Origin: Lampris incognitus
Lineage: Eukaryota > Chordata > Actinopteri > Lampriformes > Lampridae
NCBI RefSeq assembly: GCF_029633865.1
Contig: NC_079222.1
Coordinates: 30,624,936 to 30,688,935 of the forward strand
Direction: 5' to 3'
DNA: 64,000 nt
The position numbers were made by a program, and so were the translations under genes. Shown here piece after piece: positions 34,060 to 48,880 of this stretch (positions are counted from its first letter, which is position 1; each line of letters opens with the position of its first letter). The notes below the pieces were generated by a model. That model saw only the letters and a program-made list of their open reading frames with translations. It was not told the DNA's origin and ran no database searches.

Positions 34060-37000
34060 TCACACGTAGGGACAATTTAGTACGGCTGACGCACCTGACC
34101 TACATGTCTTTGGACTGTGGGAGGAAACCGGAGCACCCGGAGGATACCCACGCAGACACGGGGAAAACATGCAAACTCCACACAGAGGACGACCCGGGAC
34201 GACCCCCAAGGTTGGACTACACTAGGGCTCAAACCCAGGACCTTCTTGCTGCGAGGCGACCGTGCTAACCACTGTGCTACCGTGCATGGGGGCGCATCCA
34301 AGTAAAAAAAAGTTATAAACGCAGTTGCAAGATCAATACTTTCCACTCATATCTTGGGATGTCTGATTTGAAAGAGAACTTAATATAATTTTAATCATAA
34401 CTATTCTAATTATCTGTAAACTGCCCTCCTCCTTCATCTGCTTCTCTCTGCGGGTGTCTCGTGTTTCTAAGACCCACTCTGTGTTGGGTGTTTTGTTGAG
34501 TGGTTGTTATTTGGGGTGCTTTAACTGTGTGCTGTCCCTCATGTCTCTCATGGAGAGCTGGTTTCTCTCCTACTCTGCTCTGCTGGGCTGTTACAGTGGG
34601 TAACCAGATATTTGATTTGAAAGAGAACTTATGATTATATCTTTATATCTCTACTTTTACTTTTATTTATTTCTTAGCTAATAATTATTAGCTAATAGTC
34701 CAGGTAGGAAAATCAAAGAAAGTTGAATCAGTTCATCTGGATACAATGTTTATTGACAGTTAGGTTTCATCACTCATCTATTGCCCCTTTTCCACTGCAT
34801 GGTACCGGCTCAACTCAACTCAAATCTACTCACTTTTTTTGGTTTTCCATTGGGCAAGAGTACTTTTTTTGGTACCACCTCCGGTCGACGTTCCAAGTAA
34901 GCTGAGCCGATACTAAAGAGTGACATTAAAATACTACTGTAAATAAATAAATAAAAGAAATATAAATATATGTATATTAATTCATATTTATTTAAATATA
35001 AATAAAATCTTTAAAAAAACAACTAGTCAACACGCCCACAAATGACCAGCGGGGCTTCGCCGTGAGGGGATACTATAAAAGTAAAGCGAGTATAGAGTGG
35101 ATAGCAGAGTCGAGTTGAGCCAGTACCATGCAGTGGAAAAGGGGCATACGTAAGTGACTTCTGCAGTCTAAACTGACTGCAGGTGTCCCCACCCTTATAA
35201 ACAATACAGCTGCATAACGACCGAAACCAACGACCTGTTTCATATGCAAATGTGAGTGTGACCATTAACTAGAGTTACAATGGTCATGTGTGCTATTCAC
35301 AGAGGATTTGGGAATGTTTGCAATCACAGCATTGTAAGTTGGCGACAGATGTACTCTTAGCCCCCCCACCCCCACCCCGGTGCAGGGATGGTCGTTCATC
35401 AGATTATACAATATGATGAACTGAGTGCTGACTGGACTTAATTCACATTTTTTGTTACCAACGAAGGAAAAAAAAACGTTTGACTGTGCAGAATAAAGCA
35501 CAGAGAGGATCAGCAGGAAGAGGGAACAGATTAGTAGGGTCACTGGGACTATTATGTCATTTCACTGTTACATCATCCAAGGTGATTGCTATTTAATGTC
35601 CCTAAGTAATTTTTTCTAAATCACTTCCCTGACTTGGATAAGATTTGGCAACAATGAATTGCCTGACTTTGATAACACTGTGGAACAATTAATGCATTTT
35701 TCATAAGTGCCAGTAATTTTAAAACATTTTCTAAATGCCAATTTCTCCTCGGGGATGAATAAAGTATTCTGATTCTGATTCTGATTCTAAACACACACCT
35801 ACTGACATCCGAGTTACAAAAAGCTTGTAATTTAACAAACCTTTCTGTCCCAAATCACACAATTATTTGCTGACATTTTCCAGCATTCCAAAGTAGTTTA
35901 AAATAAATGTTAAATTTGCAAATAACTGTTAAGTTATCTGACACAACCTTGCCTGCAACCTGGCCAGATCATTGGTTTTGTATCAAACCTTGAACCTGAT
36001 TGCTGTATACAGGCTTCAGTCAAAAGCTGTCTGGCCGCATAAGCCATCTTTGTTGTACTCCTCTCTGGCCTGAACACACCAAAAAAACTGGGTCACGATA
36101 GCACAGCAGGTGCATTCGGTAACAGAGAGCAGACAGAGCTCAGGGTCACTGTCAGAGGGGATAATGAACCTCACCGTTCAGCAAAGATGGTATGATATAT
36201 GCAGAGGATCAAAAATATAGAAATTTGTTCTATTTGCGTACAACACCAATATTTTCTGTTCTGGGGAGAATTCACCAGCAGCTTTTGGAGGTGAGCATGA
36301 CATCAATGAGAGAATTAAAAAGATGGTTTGACATAAACAAATTATCATTCATTTCCCCCCCCCCCTTTTTCTCCCCAATTGTACTTGGCCAATTACCCCA
36401 CTCTTCCGAGCCAACCCGGTCTCTACTCCACCCCCTCTGCCAATCCGGGCAGGGCTACAGACTACCACCTGCCTCCTCCGATACATGTGGAGTTGCCAGC
36501 TGCTTCTTTTCACCTGAGAGTGAGGAGTTTCACCAGGAGGACGTAGCGCGTGGGAGGATCACACTATTCCCCCCAGTCCCCCCCTCTCCCGAACAGGCGC
36601 CTCAACCAATCAGAGGAGGCGCTAGTATAGCGACCAGGACACATACCCACATCCGGCTTCCCACCTGCAGACACGACCAATTGTCTGTAGGGACGCCCGA
36701 CCAAGCTGTCAGTCACACGGGGATTCGAACCGGCAATCCCCGTGTTAGTAGGCAACGGAATAGACTGCTACGCCACCTGGACAAATTATCATTAAATATG
36801 AACAAAACAAAGATTATGTTGTTTGGAAATTTTGAAAGGCCCGGGGTTTAATCTCCGGGGTTGTCCGACCTTGGGGGTCATCCCAGGGCGTCCTCTGTGT
36901 GGAGTTTGCATGTTCTCCCCGTGTCTGCGATGAGTTTTCTCCAGGTGCTTCGGTTCCCCCACCATTATACAGATATGCATGTTAGGGTTAATACTCCTGT

Positions 37001-38844
37001 CTGTGCCCCTGACCAAGGCAATGGAAAGATGAACTGGAGTTGGTCCCCTGGCGCTGCACGGCGGCTGCCCACTGCTGCTAGCTACACAGCTAGGATGGGT
37101 TAAATGCAGAGGAAGAATTTCCCCACGGGGATTAATATTAGTAGTGTAAAAAAATTGTAAAATAAACGCTCAAGTACAACTGATAATAGACAATGTCAAC
37201 ATAGAAAAAAATAAATGAAAATAAATTCCTAGGTGTGATAATAGACCACAAAATCTGCTGGAAACCTCATATGAAATATGTGTCAGCAAAGCTGGCAAGG
37301 AGCATTGCGGTCCTGGGAAAACAAGGCACATTCTGACGCATAAAGCATTGTACACGTTGTTCACTTGTAGTGCCATATCTGAATTACCGTGTGGCGTTAC
37401 GGGGCAACACCTATAAAACCTACATCCACTATGCACACTGCAAAAAAGGGGTCATCAGGATAATAAACAATGTAGGGTTTCGCGAACACACTAACACACT
37501 GTTTTAAAGTCACAATGCCTTGAGGTTCGTGGATCTCATAGAATTTAACACAGCACAAATAGTGTATACAGCAAGAAATAATTTACTACTGGGTAATATG
37601 CAAAAAAAATGCTCTTTGACAGAGAGGGGGGTTATAATTTGCGAGGAAATTTTCATTTAAAGAAACTGTGTTCGTACAACAATGAAGAGTACGTGTTTTT
37701 CCATCTGTGGGATGAATTTGTGGAATAGTTTGGATGTGGAACTCAAGCAAAGTACAAACATTATTCAGTACAAAAAGATGTACAAAAAATATTCTTAAGC
37801 AGTATAGGGATGACGACGGGCTGTGATAACTGTTTAGGATTTACATGATTGACACTGGATGATATTTGGGTTGTACATAGAATTGGGATAATTGTTTATA
37901 CACCATATATAAGATTAAAAAAAATTATGAGTTCATTGATGAGTAGTGGAGAAGGGTTGGAAATGAGTAAGTGTATACTTCCTCCTACTCGTTTCTGAAC
38001 AGGTAATACCTTATAACAACTCCACATCCCCTATGTTCAATTGGCATGGCACCCTTTCTGCATCCTTGCCAATAAACTACACAAGTACACACTATGAGTG
38101 TGAACGTGTGCAACACTATATATTTTCTCCCCCCTCTCAACTCTCATGACTTCTATTTTTATCATCCAGGTGCCATTTTCTTTTCCCACAACCACCTGCA
38201 GCTACAGAAAGAAAACATGCGACTGTGTAAATAAAGAAGGAAGTATCTGCGTGAGCAAGAAGATGCAGGGGGAAAAATAGTCATGCACTTTTTGTGTGCA
38301 TGTTGGATATGAATGAATCTGTTTTCTACGTAGGCTGGGCTCACTAGTTCACCCTCCACAACCTCTCGACCAAATCATCTCTTTCCCATGTCTTTTTAAA
38401 ATATCCATATTTTCCTGCCAGAGTCTAGCCCTTGCTAAAATTCTGTTTTTAACCTAAAGCTTCATCCTCAGTTTTGCTTCTTAATTGTGCTCTGCACGTT
38501 TAATAACTGGAAACTGCCATAACCCTGCATTATATTACAGCAGTTACAGTATAAGTGGGCCCACAGCGAATAGTTGTGTCTCATATTTCATTGCATTCAC
38601 TTGCCTTTATTGTTTTGTTACACCTTATTACATATATACATTTCCTTTAAAATATTAAAAGTGTAAAACATACTTACCGACTCACATGTAGTCCTTAAAA
38701 ATTAAGAAAAAATAAATAAATAAAATTTAAACTTTAAATAAATTTAAAGCTGAAATGAAATTGAAATTTCATTTAAATCTTAAGTGCAAAATTTACCCAA
38801 AAAAATGACCCTCAGCAATGACACTTATTTAAAACTTTGGAATC

Positions 38845-38881
<37 letters not shown>

Positions 38882-41795
38882 TCCAATCAAATGAAATACT
38901 GAAAAAATTCTCTAACATTCATACATTGCGTATGAAAAAAAAAATTAAAGTCCCCGAAAACTTGGCTTCACGTATAAAAAACAGCATATAATATTAAACA
39001 CGGGACTTGAACAGCGTTAACCGAGGGCATCCGGGTAGTGTAGCGGTCTATTCCATTGCCTACCAAGACGGGGATCGCCAGTTCGAATTCCCGTGTTACC
39101 TCTGGCTGGGTCGGGCATCCCTACCGACACAACTGGCCGTGTCTACGAGTGGGAAGCCACATGTGGGCATGTGTCCTGGTTGCTGCACTAGCGCCTCCTC
39201 TGGTCGGTCGGGTCGCCTGTTCGGGATGGAGGGGGAACTGGGGAGAATGGCGTAACCCTCCCACACGCTTCATCCCCCTGGGGAAACTCCTCACTGTCAG
39301 GTGAGGGGAGGCTGCTGGCGACTCCACATGTATTGGAGGACACATGTGGTAGTCTGCAGCCCTCCCCTGCTCAGCAGAGGGGGTGGAGCAGCGACCGGGG
39401 ATGGCTCGGAAGAGTGGGGCAATCAGCCGGATACAATTGGGAAGAAAAGGGGGAAAAATGTTAAAAAAAAAATCTGAACCAACCTAGCCAACAAAGGCAA
39501 CAAGCACCTACTAGCCAATCAGAGGCAGAGCTCCCTGAATGCAATTGGGAAAAAAATAAGGCTGTACGTCTTCGTATCAAACCCGCCCCATATTAGATAA
39601 ACGGTTGTGATTGGTCGGCTGGAAATCTGTCTGAACGGGAGGGTGGCTGGACGTATATGCCAAACGTAAAACATGAGCCCGCAGATTCGTCTTCGTTCCC
39701 AGGCTAAGGCAGAATGGACACGGACGATAATCTCACGTCAGTTATCTGGGTCAAGTCTCAGTTATCAACCAGAGGCTCTCCGGCGTTGGATGGTGACCCG
39801 GGTGGTGATGGAGACTGAAGGCCCAACAGATGTTTATTAAAAACACAAAGATTAAACACACAAGAGATTAAAACCGACTAAAACAACCAGATGTCTGCAG
39901 TCTTTGATTGGGAGAAAGTGCCATGGTATGTCTCAAACTGCTCCCAAGTAGTGGGTAGTGAGCTACCAAAGACATTTTCAAGGGTGTCCCAATGTTAAAA
40001 TTGACTATTTTATTATAAATTCCTCTTCCTAACTGTCCATTCCCCCAGTAACTGTAACCGCTCATCACTGATGTTTACATAAAGAGAGAGAAATCACAAA
40101 ATTCAATTTATAGAGATGTGATCCTTGGGGGACATATTGCCAGGTTACCAAAAAGAAGCAGGAATATTGGCTACCCAATCAGAAAGACTGCCCGAGACAG
40201 CTAATGTAGAATTGTTTCCTACTAAAGCTATTTTTGCATGAATCACTCTGACAGGTCTTAATTAACAGCACTACTGACAACACCTTACCACGTAAACAGT
40301 CAAGTGTGAGGAGCCTGCCAGTCTGTCCTGGCCTAATGTCTGACAACCTTATCTCCTAAGACACCCTGCAGAGTATCATACCTACACCCCCCTTGCAACC
40401 TCTAAACCTGTTTGTTGCTTTTTTTATCTCTTTCGCCTTCTGTCCCTTTTTTATCTCCACAGTGTGTCCATGCATCATTGGCTTAATTTATTTCAAGGTT
40501 GATTTCTTGGAAACTTTAATCAGGCAACTGTCTGAAGATCAAGGACTGACGTGACAGGACTGACAGGACTGGAGCCAGATGACTTTAATCACATCACGTA
40601 CTAGACCCACTTCTATCTCAGCTACCAGGTCCCCTTTTTATGAAACCAGTGACTAATCAGAAATTAATGTGATATCTGTTAAATGTACGCATATGTGTAT
40701 GTCTAATATGATCATGCATTCCCACTAAAGTAGTATGACCTGCCGTTTTAAATCTATCATCACTGCCATACAGGTAGTAGTAGTAGTACAGTGGTACTTA
40801 ATAAAAAATTAAAAAAAAAAAAAAAACTGGAGAGGTTTTTCATCCTTGTTTGACACTATGTTAAAATACAGAACCTAAGCTCCAATTCATCAATCGTATG
40901 CTCAGGCCAACTACAGACACACTACGCCCTGTCTCATTACTTTCCATTTAACCCTACCCCTCGTTTTCTCTGTTGGATAGTGGCCCTTCACAACCAAGCC
41001 ACGAGGGGTCGGGGGAAAACTTTTTAACAAAGAAATGGGACACTGCTCGTAGATCTCATCAGAAGCCGAGTAACAAGTGAAACTTCACCAGCATTATCTG
41101 CTGCAAACCACTGTAGACAGATACCATCAGTAACTAGTTTCTACTGAGATAACATACTATAAGGACTTCAATCTAGTTTTTTTGGCACTTGTGTTGTCGC
41201 CTCCTGGCTAGATCCTTGCTTATGTTGTATTAACTCTCCGACATACGTCGGTTTGGTTAAAAGTGTCTGCTAAATGAAATCGTAACATTGTAACTGTAAC
41301 ATTATTTAATCCGTTAAAATATGCTACAACTTAATCATCATTACACAAAGGCAGCATCCAACAAAACACACCCTTAGTCACTATAGTAACAAGGGGTTTA
41401 CTGAAGAATTAAATATCAAGACGTCAAAGAGGTGGCCTGACGCCATCACGCCTCCTACACAGTACTGCTGCCAACTACAGATCCCTCGAAGTGAGACAGG
41501 CAGAGAGAGACAAAAGATCAACTGACAGACCCAGTGGTCCAGAGATAAGTGTTACTTAGCCTGCAATAATGAAGGAGGCAAAGCGAGACAGAGAACAGGA
41601 AGATGCAGTAATTACACCAGGGCATTTGTCATCAGCATGAACAACAGAAGTGTGAGCAAATTGTGTAACACGAGGACTCAGTAAGTAGTCCTTGGACCAA
41701 GTGAAAAATGACTTTTTTAACCATCTGCTGCTGCTGCTGAACTCTGCCAGAACGAGTTGAGAGGCAAACAGACGCACATTCTAATACAGTGTGGT

Positions 41796-41892
<97 letters not shown>

Positions 41893-42109
41893 GATTTATT
41901 CACCCACGGACGTGGTCATGAATGCACCTGCACAGTCACATACATACACACACACACTTATGTGGTTGTATGGCAATGTTCACCTTTACTCCTTCAAACT
42001 GCTGGTTGGAGCACAGCAGGGATAGAGTAAGACAGAGCGAGCCAAAAAAACAAAAGAGAAGGACAGAGAGAGAGCGAGAGAGCGAGAAGGAGAGAGCGAG
42101 AGAGCGGGA

Positions 42110-42168
<59 letters not shown>

Positions 42169-44571
42169 GAACATGGTAGGAAACGAGCAGGGCAGAGGGT
42201 TCTTGGTTTTCTATTGTTTAAGCTTCCTGGCCTTCAGACTGCCAGCAGGAAGTACACCAAACACTCCACTTCAAGAGGCGACACTGTGATAGAGTGAGGA
42301 GAGACTGTACTGGACCAGAGCCCACAGGGTCTGTTTACATCTGGATGAACAGCATGGAAGTGATTGTCAAGTCAAGTCAAGTCAATTTTATTTGCATAGC
42401 CCAATATTCCCAATTGGAATGAAATCAAATAATGAAAATTAGAATTGAAGGTATGATGTAAAATTCGTTAAGCAATACAGCTAGTGCCTGTTTGCTATGC
42501 TAGCTACAGTTCCTTTGTTGCATCAATCTGAAAGTTGGACCAAATCACTTCATTTAATTCAAATAAAATTCGCTTAAATAAAAGGCCTCACGTTGGAAGT
42601 ACAATCTGGGCTGTCTTTTTCTCTCAACGCTTCCATAGGTAGATCTTGTCTTCCACCCAGGCCGAGGTCAGGGATCTTGGGTTAAAAAAGGACGGTGACC
42701 ACCGACAACTTATAATTCTGTCCCTTTATGTCAACCTTGCCACCCTCTCAGACTATTCAAAGTAATTTGCCCCCTTTAGCTTTGCTTCGATTTGGCTCTC
42801 ATTTTTATTAACACATTACATTTTGGGCATCTGGCTAACATTCTTACACAGAGGCAGGTACAACAATGCAGTGGTGGGAGATGCATCCCCCAAACAGACA
42901 TGAGAACACAGCATGAGGCTGTACTGCTCGAATAACAGACTGATCAACATATTTCATTGCACTGTATAAGAGGAGTGTAATAAGAGCTACGGGAGAAAGG
43001 TAAAAGCCATGTTTCCATTTTCGTGCTCGACGATGAACAGCAGAATTTGCGAATAATACCACATTTCTTGTAACTTGCCTCACAGTATTTGGTTTCAGTA
43101 GTGAAGTAGCCCTAACCCTAACCCTAAAACAGCAAAAAGGCAGCAGAGAACAGGCAGTCTGCAACCATACTCTCATATTAAGAAAACAATCCATTTTGAA
43201 GCAACAACCATTATTTATAGTAAAGCTTATAGTCATCTTTGGCTGGCCATGTGCTGAAATATGAATGGCTGAGTTCTTACGCAAAACCCCAAAGCCTCAG
43301 CGCACCAGTGTTGTGCTCCAGGTTCACAGTGAAACACTGTGAAACAGCTAAATCCTTGTTATCATATGCCAGGCTTAGGTTAACTTCTTGCAGAGCCGGC
43401 CCAAGGCCTTATGGGGCCCTAAGCAGAATTTTATTTGCCCCCCCACACACACACACTAAACCCACCTCCCACCACCAACAATATTATGTCCATGCTTAAT
43501 CGTTACCACACTATTGTCAAGAGTTACTACTGTGCTGGAAAGTCTTAAAGTAAACCAGCAGACAATGCAATTACAGTAAATGCTGTAATTGGTCGTGGAA
43601 ACATACTGCTATTCTTTGTCCTCCTCTGCTTTCCTCTTTCGCTTCTCTGCACCAGATGGATAAACCCCTTTAAGTGACATACTGTCGCGATGTACTTGCT
43701 TACAGTCATAATGTGCATGAACCTGACCCCAGCTCTAACATAGGCAGCGGAAATGATTAAACCAGTAGCATTAATTTGTCAGTCTGTTAACAACACGATA
43801 TCAAAATATTTAGTTTTTGTTTTTTGATGATTACTACTGATATATCACACACACAAAAATATATATATTTATCAACATGTCATGTTTGACATTTCAAGCG
43901 CTCTTGGGGCCTCCTGCTGGCGCCCCGGGGGCCCTAAGCGACCGCTTAGTTCGCTTATGCCTTTGGCCGGCTCTGACCTCTTGTCAACGTAATGGAAAAA
44001 GGCGTCAATTTCAGTTCTAGCTACCCCTATTCACAGAACAGAGGCGGGGGGGGGGGGGAAACCTTGACGCTGCCCTAGATGAGTGAATATCTGGAAACTC
44101 TCGTATCTTATCAATATATATAGCAGGCTGTTCCTGTGTGGTGTAGATGTCTGTCAATTTCCCGCGACAAACTGGTGCAATGACTCTTTCATGTTAACTT
44201 CCTTTACCACACTTGGAGGAAAATGATGAGTAGCATGAGTAGCACTCATGCATGTTTCTATAGTTTTACTGCTCGCACAACCAACACTTCTGATGTCGGA
44301 AATTAACTGATAGGGGGAGAGATTTAGAGTTACAGATAAACGTGGGAGGGAACCTGTTTCCAAGAAGTAAAATAATATAAGATACTAAGATAATTTTCAT
44401 TCACTCAAAAGAAATTCTCGTGCAGACAGCAGTAAAGAGGGCAAAAAAAAAAAAAGATATCAACAGAGGTAGATAGATAGACAGCAGAGGTCAGTCACCT
44501 CGGGATCAGAACACCAAACCCAACATCAATACCAACAATACCAAACAAAATCATATATATATATGAGCTCA

Positions 44572-44640
<69 letters not shown>

Positions 44641-47600
44641 TACACCATCAAGGAGTTGATTCTAGTCAGTCCTTGCGTGGGAGGCAGAGGAAGAGGGGGC
44701 TGGAATGGGGGGGGGGCTTGCTTTATAACAAGGTAATATACCAGTTTTGTGAGATGAAATCCGTTATCCGTGATGTCACTCAAATCCCTGTCTCCACTTC
44801 CAGCTACTCCTGCACCGCATTACGTTAATGTTAATGTATTTGTGATTTCATTTATTGATGAGGTGCATTTGTGTTTGGATTCATTGAGCGAGTAGGTTTG
44901 TGTGTAGTTTCATTACGTCGGATGCTGCCCATACAGAGTTTATCGTGCCCCCCCAGGCTTTCCATGCCAGAGACGCCACTGCTGACGAACCATCTGAGTT
45001 TGGCAAATGCCAAGAGAACGCTACCTGCCCGAATGCATAATGCCAACTGTAAAGTTTGGTGGAGAAATAATGACATGTAGTGACAATCAATGGCACTGTA
45101 GAGAATTGTTTGCTTCCAACTTTAGGGCAACAGATGGGGGAAGGCCCTTTCCTGTTTCAGCATGACAGTGCCCCGGTAAAAAAAAGCGAAGTCCATAAAG
45201 ACATGGTTTACCGAGTGTGGTGTGCAGGAACTTGACTGGTCTGCAAAGAGCCCTGACCTCAACCCCATCCAACACTTTCAGGATGAATTGGACCTCCGAC
45301 TGTGAGCCAGGCCTTCTCCCAAACATCAGCACCTGACCTCACTGATGCTCTTGTGGCTGAATGGAAGTGAATCCCTGCAGCCATGTCCCGAAATCTAGTG
45401 GAAATCCTTCCCAGAAGTGTGGAGGCTGATATAGCAGCACGGGGGGGACCAACTCCATATTAATGCCCATGGTTTTGGAATGGGATGTTGAACACATGGT
45501 ACGGGTATGATATTCGGGTGTCCACATACTTTTTGCCATGTAGTGTGTAACGATAACCCACAAAATCATTATTTTCTCATGACAGTTGTGAAGAATTTTG
45601 TTCCAAGCAGTAGTTTTGTCTTTTCTTTTTCCTTTCTCCAGCAAGATTGCAACTACTGATTTTTCCTGACAACTAACTAACCCGTAACTGCACACAAATC
45701 AAGCTGTTTACTACGGTTTTAGGGGCGGCATGGCTCAGGAGGTAGAGCGGGGTCATCTAGTACTCAGAAGGTCGCTGGTTCGATCCCCGGCTCCTGGGGA
45801 GAGCGTGTCAAATTGCCCTCGAGCAAGACACTGAACCCGTAACTGCTCCTGATGAGCAGGTTGGCGCCTTGCATGGCAGCCTCCGCCATCAGTGTATGAA
45901 TGTATGCGTGAATGGGTGAATGTGAGGCATACATTATAAAGCACTGAGTGGTCAGTAGACTAGAAAAGCCCTATATAAATGCAGTCTTTACCATTTACCA
46001 TTTATGGTGACAGTTTGGGGTTTTCATTTTAGCTAAAACAATGATCCATACTCTTCATCAGTAAAAATATGAAGTGGGCTCAGCTCCAATGTGATGCAAT
46101 ACAGTAAATTCAATGGATGGCTGTCATAATTACAGGAATGATTTTTGAATTTTTTCATATGACAGTGTCCTTAATACTAGTCTATGGGTCTGTTGCAATG
46201 ACAACTGGCAGACTCACACTGACTTTTCCACCAATCCCATATGAGCTCTTACTCACCACAACAAAGGGAAAGCCTAATCCTGCTGCAGGGCAGTCAAGTG
46301 CTCTGTCTGAAAAACACCCACCCATCTATGTGTGTGCATGTGTGCATGATGGAGTGTTAGTCTGACCATGCATATAAACACCATTATTTGTGACCATGCA
46401 TAAACGTTGTAAGTTTAAGCCCCGTGTAACACAAACTGAAGTGCTGAGAGGCAGATGCTTTGTGAATAGGAATCATAGCCAACACTACTTGGCTCTTGGA
46501 GTTTTAGAAACCTGCCGTGTAAACACAGCTCCACGATGAACTGGCTGAATGACAATAATGAGGAAGTTCAGATGCATGGGAAAAGAGATTGTGCTGTGAT
46601 TCTACCATGGGAACTTAATCTATGTCATGTAGAAGCTGTCCTAATAAATCATGTTTATGGTGAAGAAGTGTGTATTTATGCAGACCATCAAATCCATTTT
46701 TAGGTAGCAGAATTCACCTAGTTAATGTAACAAACTGCATTTGGGTAGGATTTTAACTACTTTGCCCTTTCAGAGCCACATTTCTAACCATCCTTGTAAT
46801 TTGAAGCTTTCTTTTTTTTTTGTTGATCCCCCTCTTTTTTCTCCCCAGTTCTACCCAACTATTCCGAGCCATCCCGGTCGCTGCTCTACCCCCTCTGCCA
46901 ATCCAGGGAGGGCTGGCGACTCCACATCTCCTTCGATACATGTGGAGTCACCAGCCGCTTCTTTTCATTACAGTGAGAGTTTCACCAGGGGGACCAGGGG
47001 GATGTAATGTGTGGGAGGATCACGCTATTCCCCCCCCCCCGTTCCCCCTCCCCCCCGAACAGGCATCCTGAACAACTAGAAGAGGTGCTAGTGCAGTGAC
47101 CAGGACACATACCCACATCTGGCTTCCCATCGGCAGACACAGCCAACTGTGTCTGTAGGGATGCCCAACCAGACCGGAGGTAACACGGGGATTCGAACCG
47201 ACCCAGATAGCAAAATTGCTGTGGCTCAGACCCGTCCCAGACCCAACACTTTCATCCGGCCCACATACCGCGTGGAATAATGGCACTTGGGCGGTCCACT
47301 CCTGTTTGCCAGATCTGGGCCAGGACCAAGCCATAGCAATGTCGTGTGTGCCATATATTTGCCAAAGGCAGCCCATGTTTGTTTTGTGATATTTGGGCCA
47401 TATTCACCACTTACCATACGGGCCACTTCAGGGTCACATCCAGATCACACATGTTGCCGAGAGCACTGCGTCTTTGCCAAAAAAAGGCCCACATTTGATT
47501 TGGCATATTCAGGTCATATTTGCTATTATACATGCGGTCCACTTCAGGCTCACATCCATTTTGTCAGGGCCAGAAGAAGGAAATCAGTGCCGCATCATTG

Positions 47601-48798
47601 CCCGAAGTGGCCCACATCCGGACGCTATCTGGGTGAGATCCCCGTGTTGGTAGGCAACGTAATAGACTGCTACACTACCCAGACGCCCCATTCTGAATTT
47701 CACTGATATGTTCAAATAGCAATGTCCCAGTTTATGGTATCAAGAATGTTTTTAGTAAGCACTTAAAACTGATGATGACTTATTTTTGGGTTGGGAAGTG
47801 AACATTGAAGCATTTGTCTCTGAGGCATAAGCAAACACATACTGCATTAATATATATAAATTTATAAACATATGCCTTGTATACACATTTTGGATATTAT
47901 GTCTCTCATTTAAAGTTAACCTTAACTATATCACTATTTTTATCCTATATATGCAGTGAAATTAAAGACAGTAGTTGGTAGCAAATATCAGTCAGACAGC
48001 ACTCTATCTAGAAGCATAAATGGCCTTGTGATATTCTATTCTTTAATTTTTTGCACACTGAAAGTCAGCAATAAATTAACTGACCACACAGGTCAGACAG
48101 AAAAAAAAGGAAACTCTGCTCTAGCTTTCACAACATAGAAAAGAGTGAATGCTGTTTCCATGACATCCCACAATATTTCTCACATCAGCAACATTCAGTC
48201 ACACAGGTTGATCTCAAATAAAGACATCTTATGTATCCCTACAGCATTAGACACATTTCATGGAATCCAATAAAATACGCCTTGATTATTTCACGTATTC
48301 GGGGTATAAAAAAAAAGTATGAATGACTGTGGCTGTATCAAATCGCTGAACCCTCCAACGCTTTTTCTCGGTAGCCTTTACCAGGAAATGCAACGAAAAT
48401 CCATTATGAGGAAAAAATTCCACTGGCCCTTTCTTTGCCACCTTTCCGCGTGCTCGTCGACTTGTCAACAAGTCAGCCTGACACCTCGTCTAACCTGTCC
48501 ACCGGAATGGTCCGCACAGTGAAGCCAACATCAGCCACCCCGCACAGCCGAAGAAGAATCCACGCTACGCGGAGTGCAGCAGAAGTTGGACGATGCCTAC
48601 GATACATCATATCGACGCTCAATTAAACGGGGGGACGGGGGACGAAAAACAAAAAATAAATACGTCTCCGTCTGGTGTACTGGCTCACCTGCCTTTCCTT
48701 GCGTTTTAATGTCTTGACATTTGTGCTGAGTTTAAAGACAACGTCCCAGTGCTTGGTAGGAAAATAATAAATATATACAATTAGATGAGTAGAGCAGG

Positions 48799-48880
<82 letters not shown>

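Larger units (their letters stand above)
36186..38080 (+). mobile_element. LINE remnant (same lineage as 1100-3050) with two nested SINEs
   Basis: Plus-strand pieces encode the region after the catalytic box (SMTSMRELKRWFDINKLS; NMNKTKIMLFGNFE), then from about 37205 FLGVIIDHKICWKPHMKY and similar to about 37900. The 3' UTR has the same cctcctactcgtttctgaac pattern as the LINE at 1100. SINEs interrupt it at 36350-36780 (with TSD) and 36838-37145. Frameshifts abound. Confidence 0.75.

Noticed and set aside
43108..43127. Interstitial telomere
   Set aside because: Only three CCCTAA units, within chance and common in fish repeats.
42844..43284. 146-codon minus-strand frame
   Set aside because: No recognised domain, no splice sites, amino acid mix unlike its neighbours' genes; likely chance.
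45735..45800. tRNA gene
   Set aside because: A and B boxes are good but it runs into a SINE body and the acceptor stem does not pair; the same applies to the heads at 31321 and 39023.
46261..46310. Candidate npdc1 cysteine exon (LDCPAAGLGFPFVV between cag and gtgagt)
   Set aside because: 50 nt breaks the phase needed by both neighbours, and it has one Cys where several are expected.
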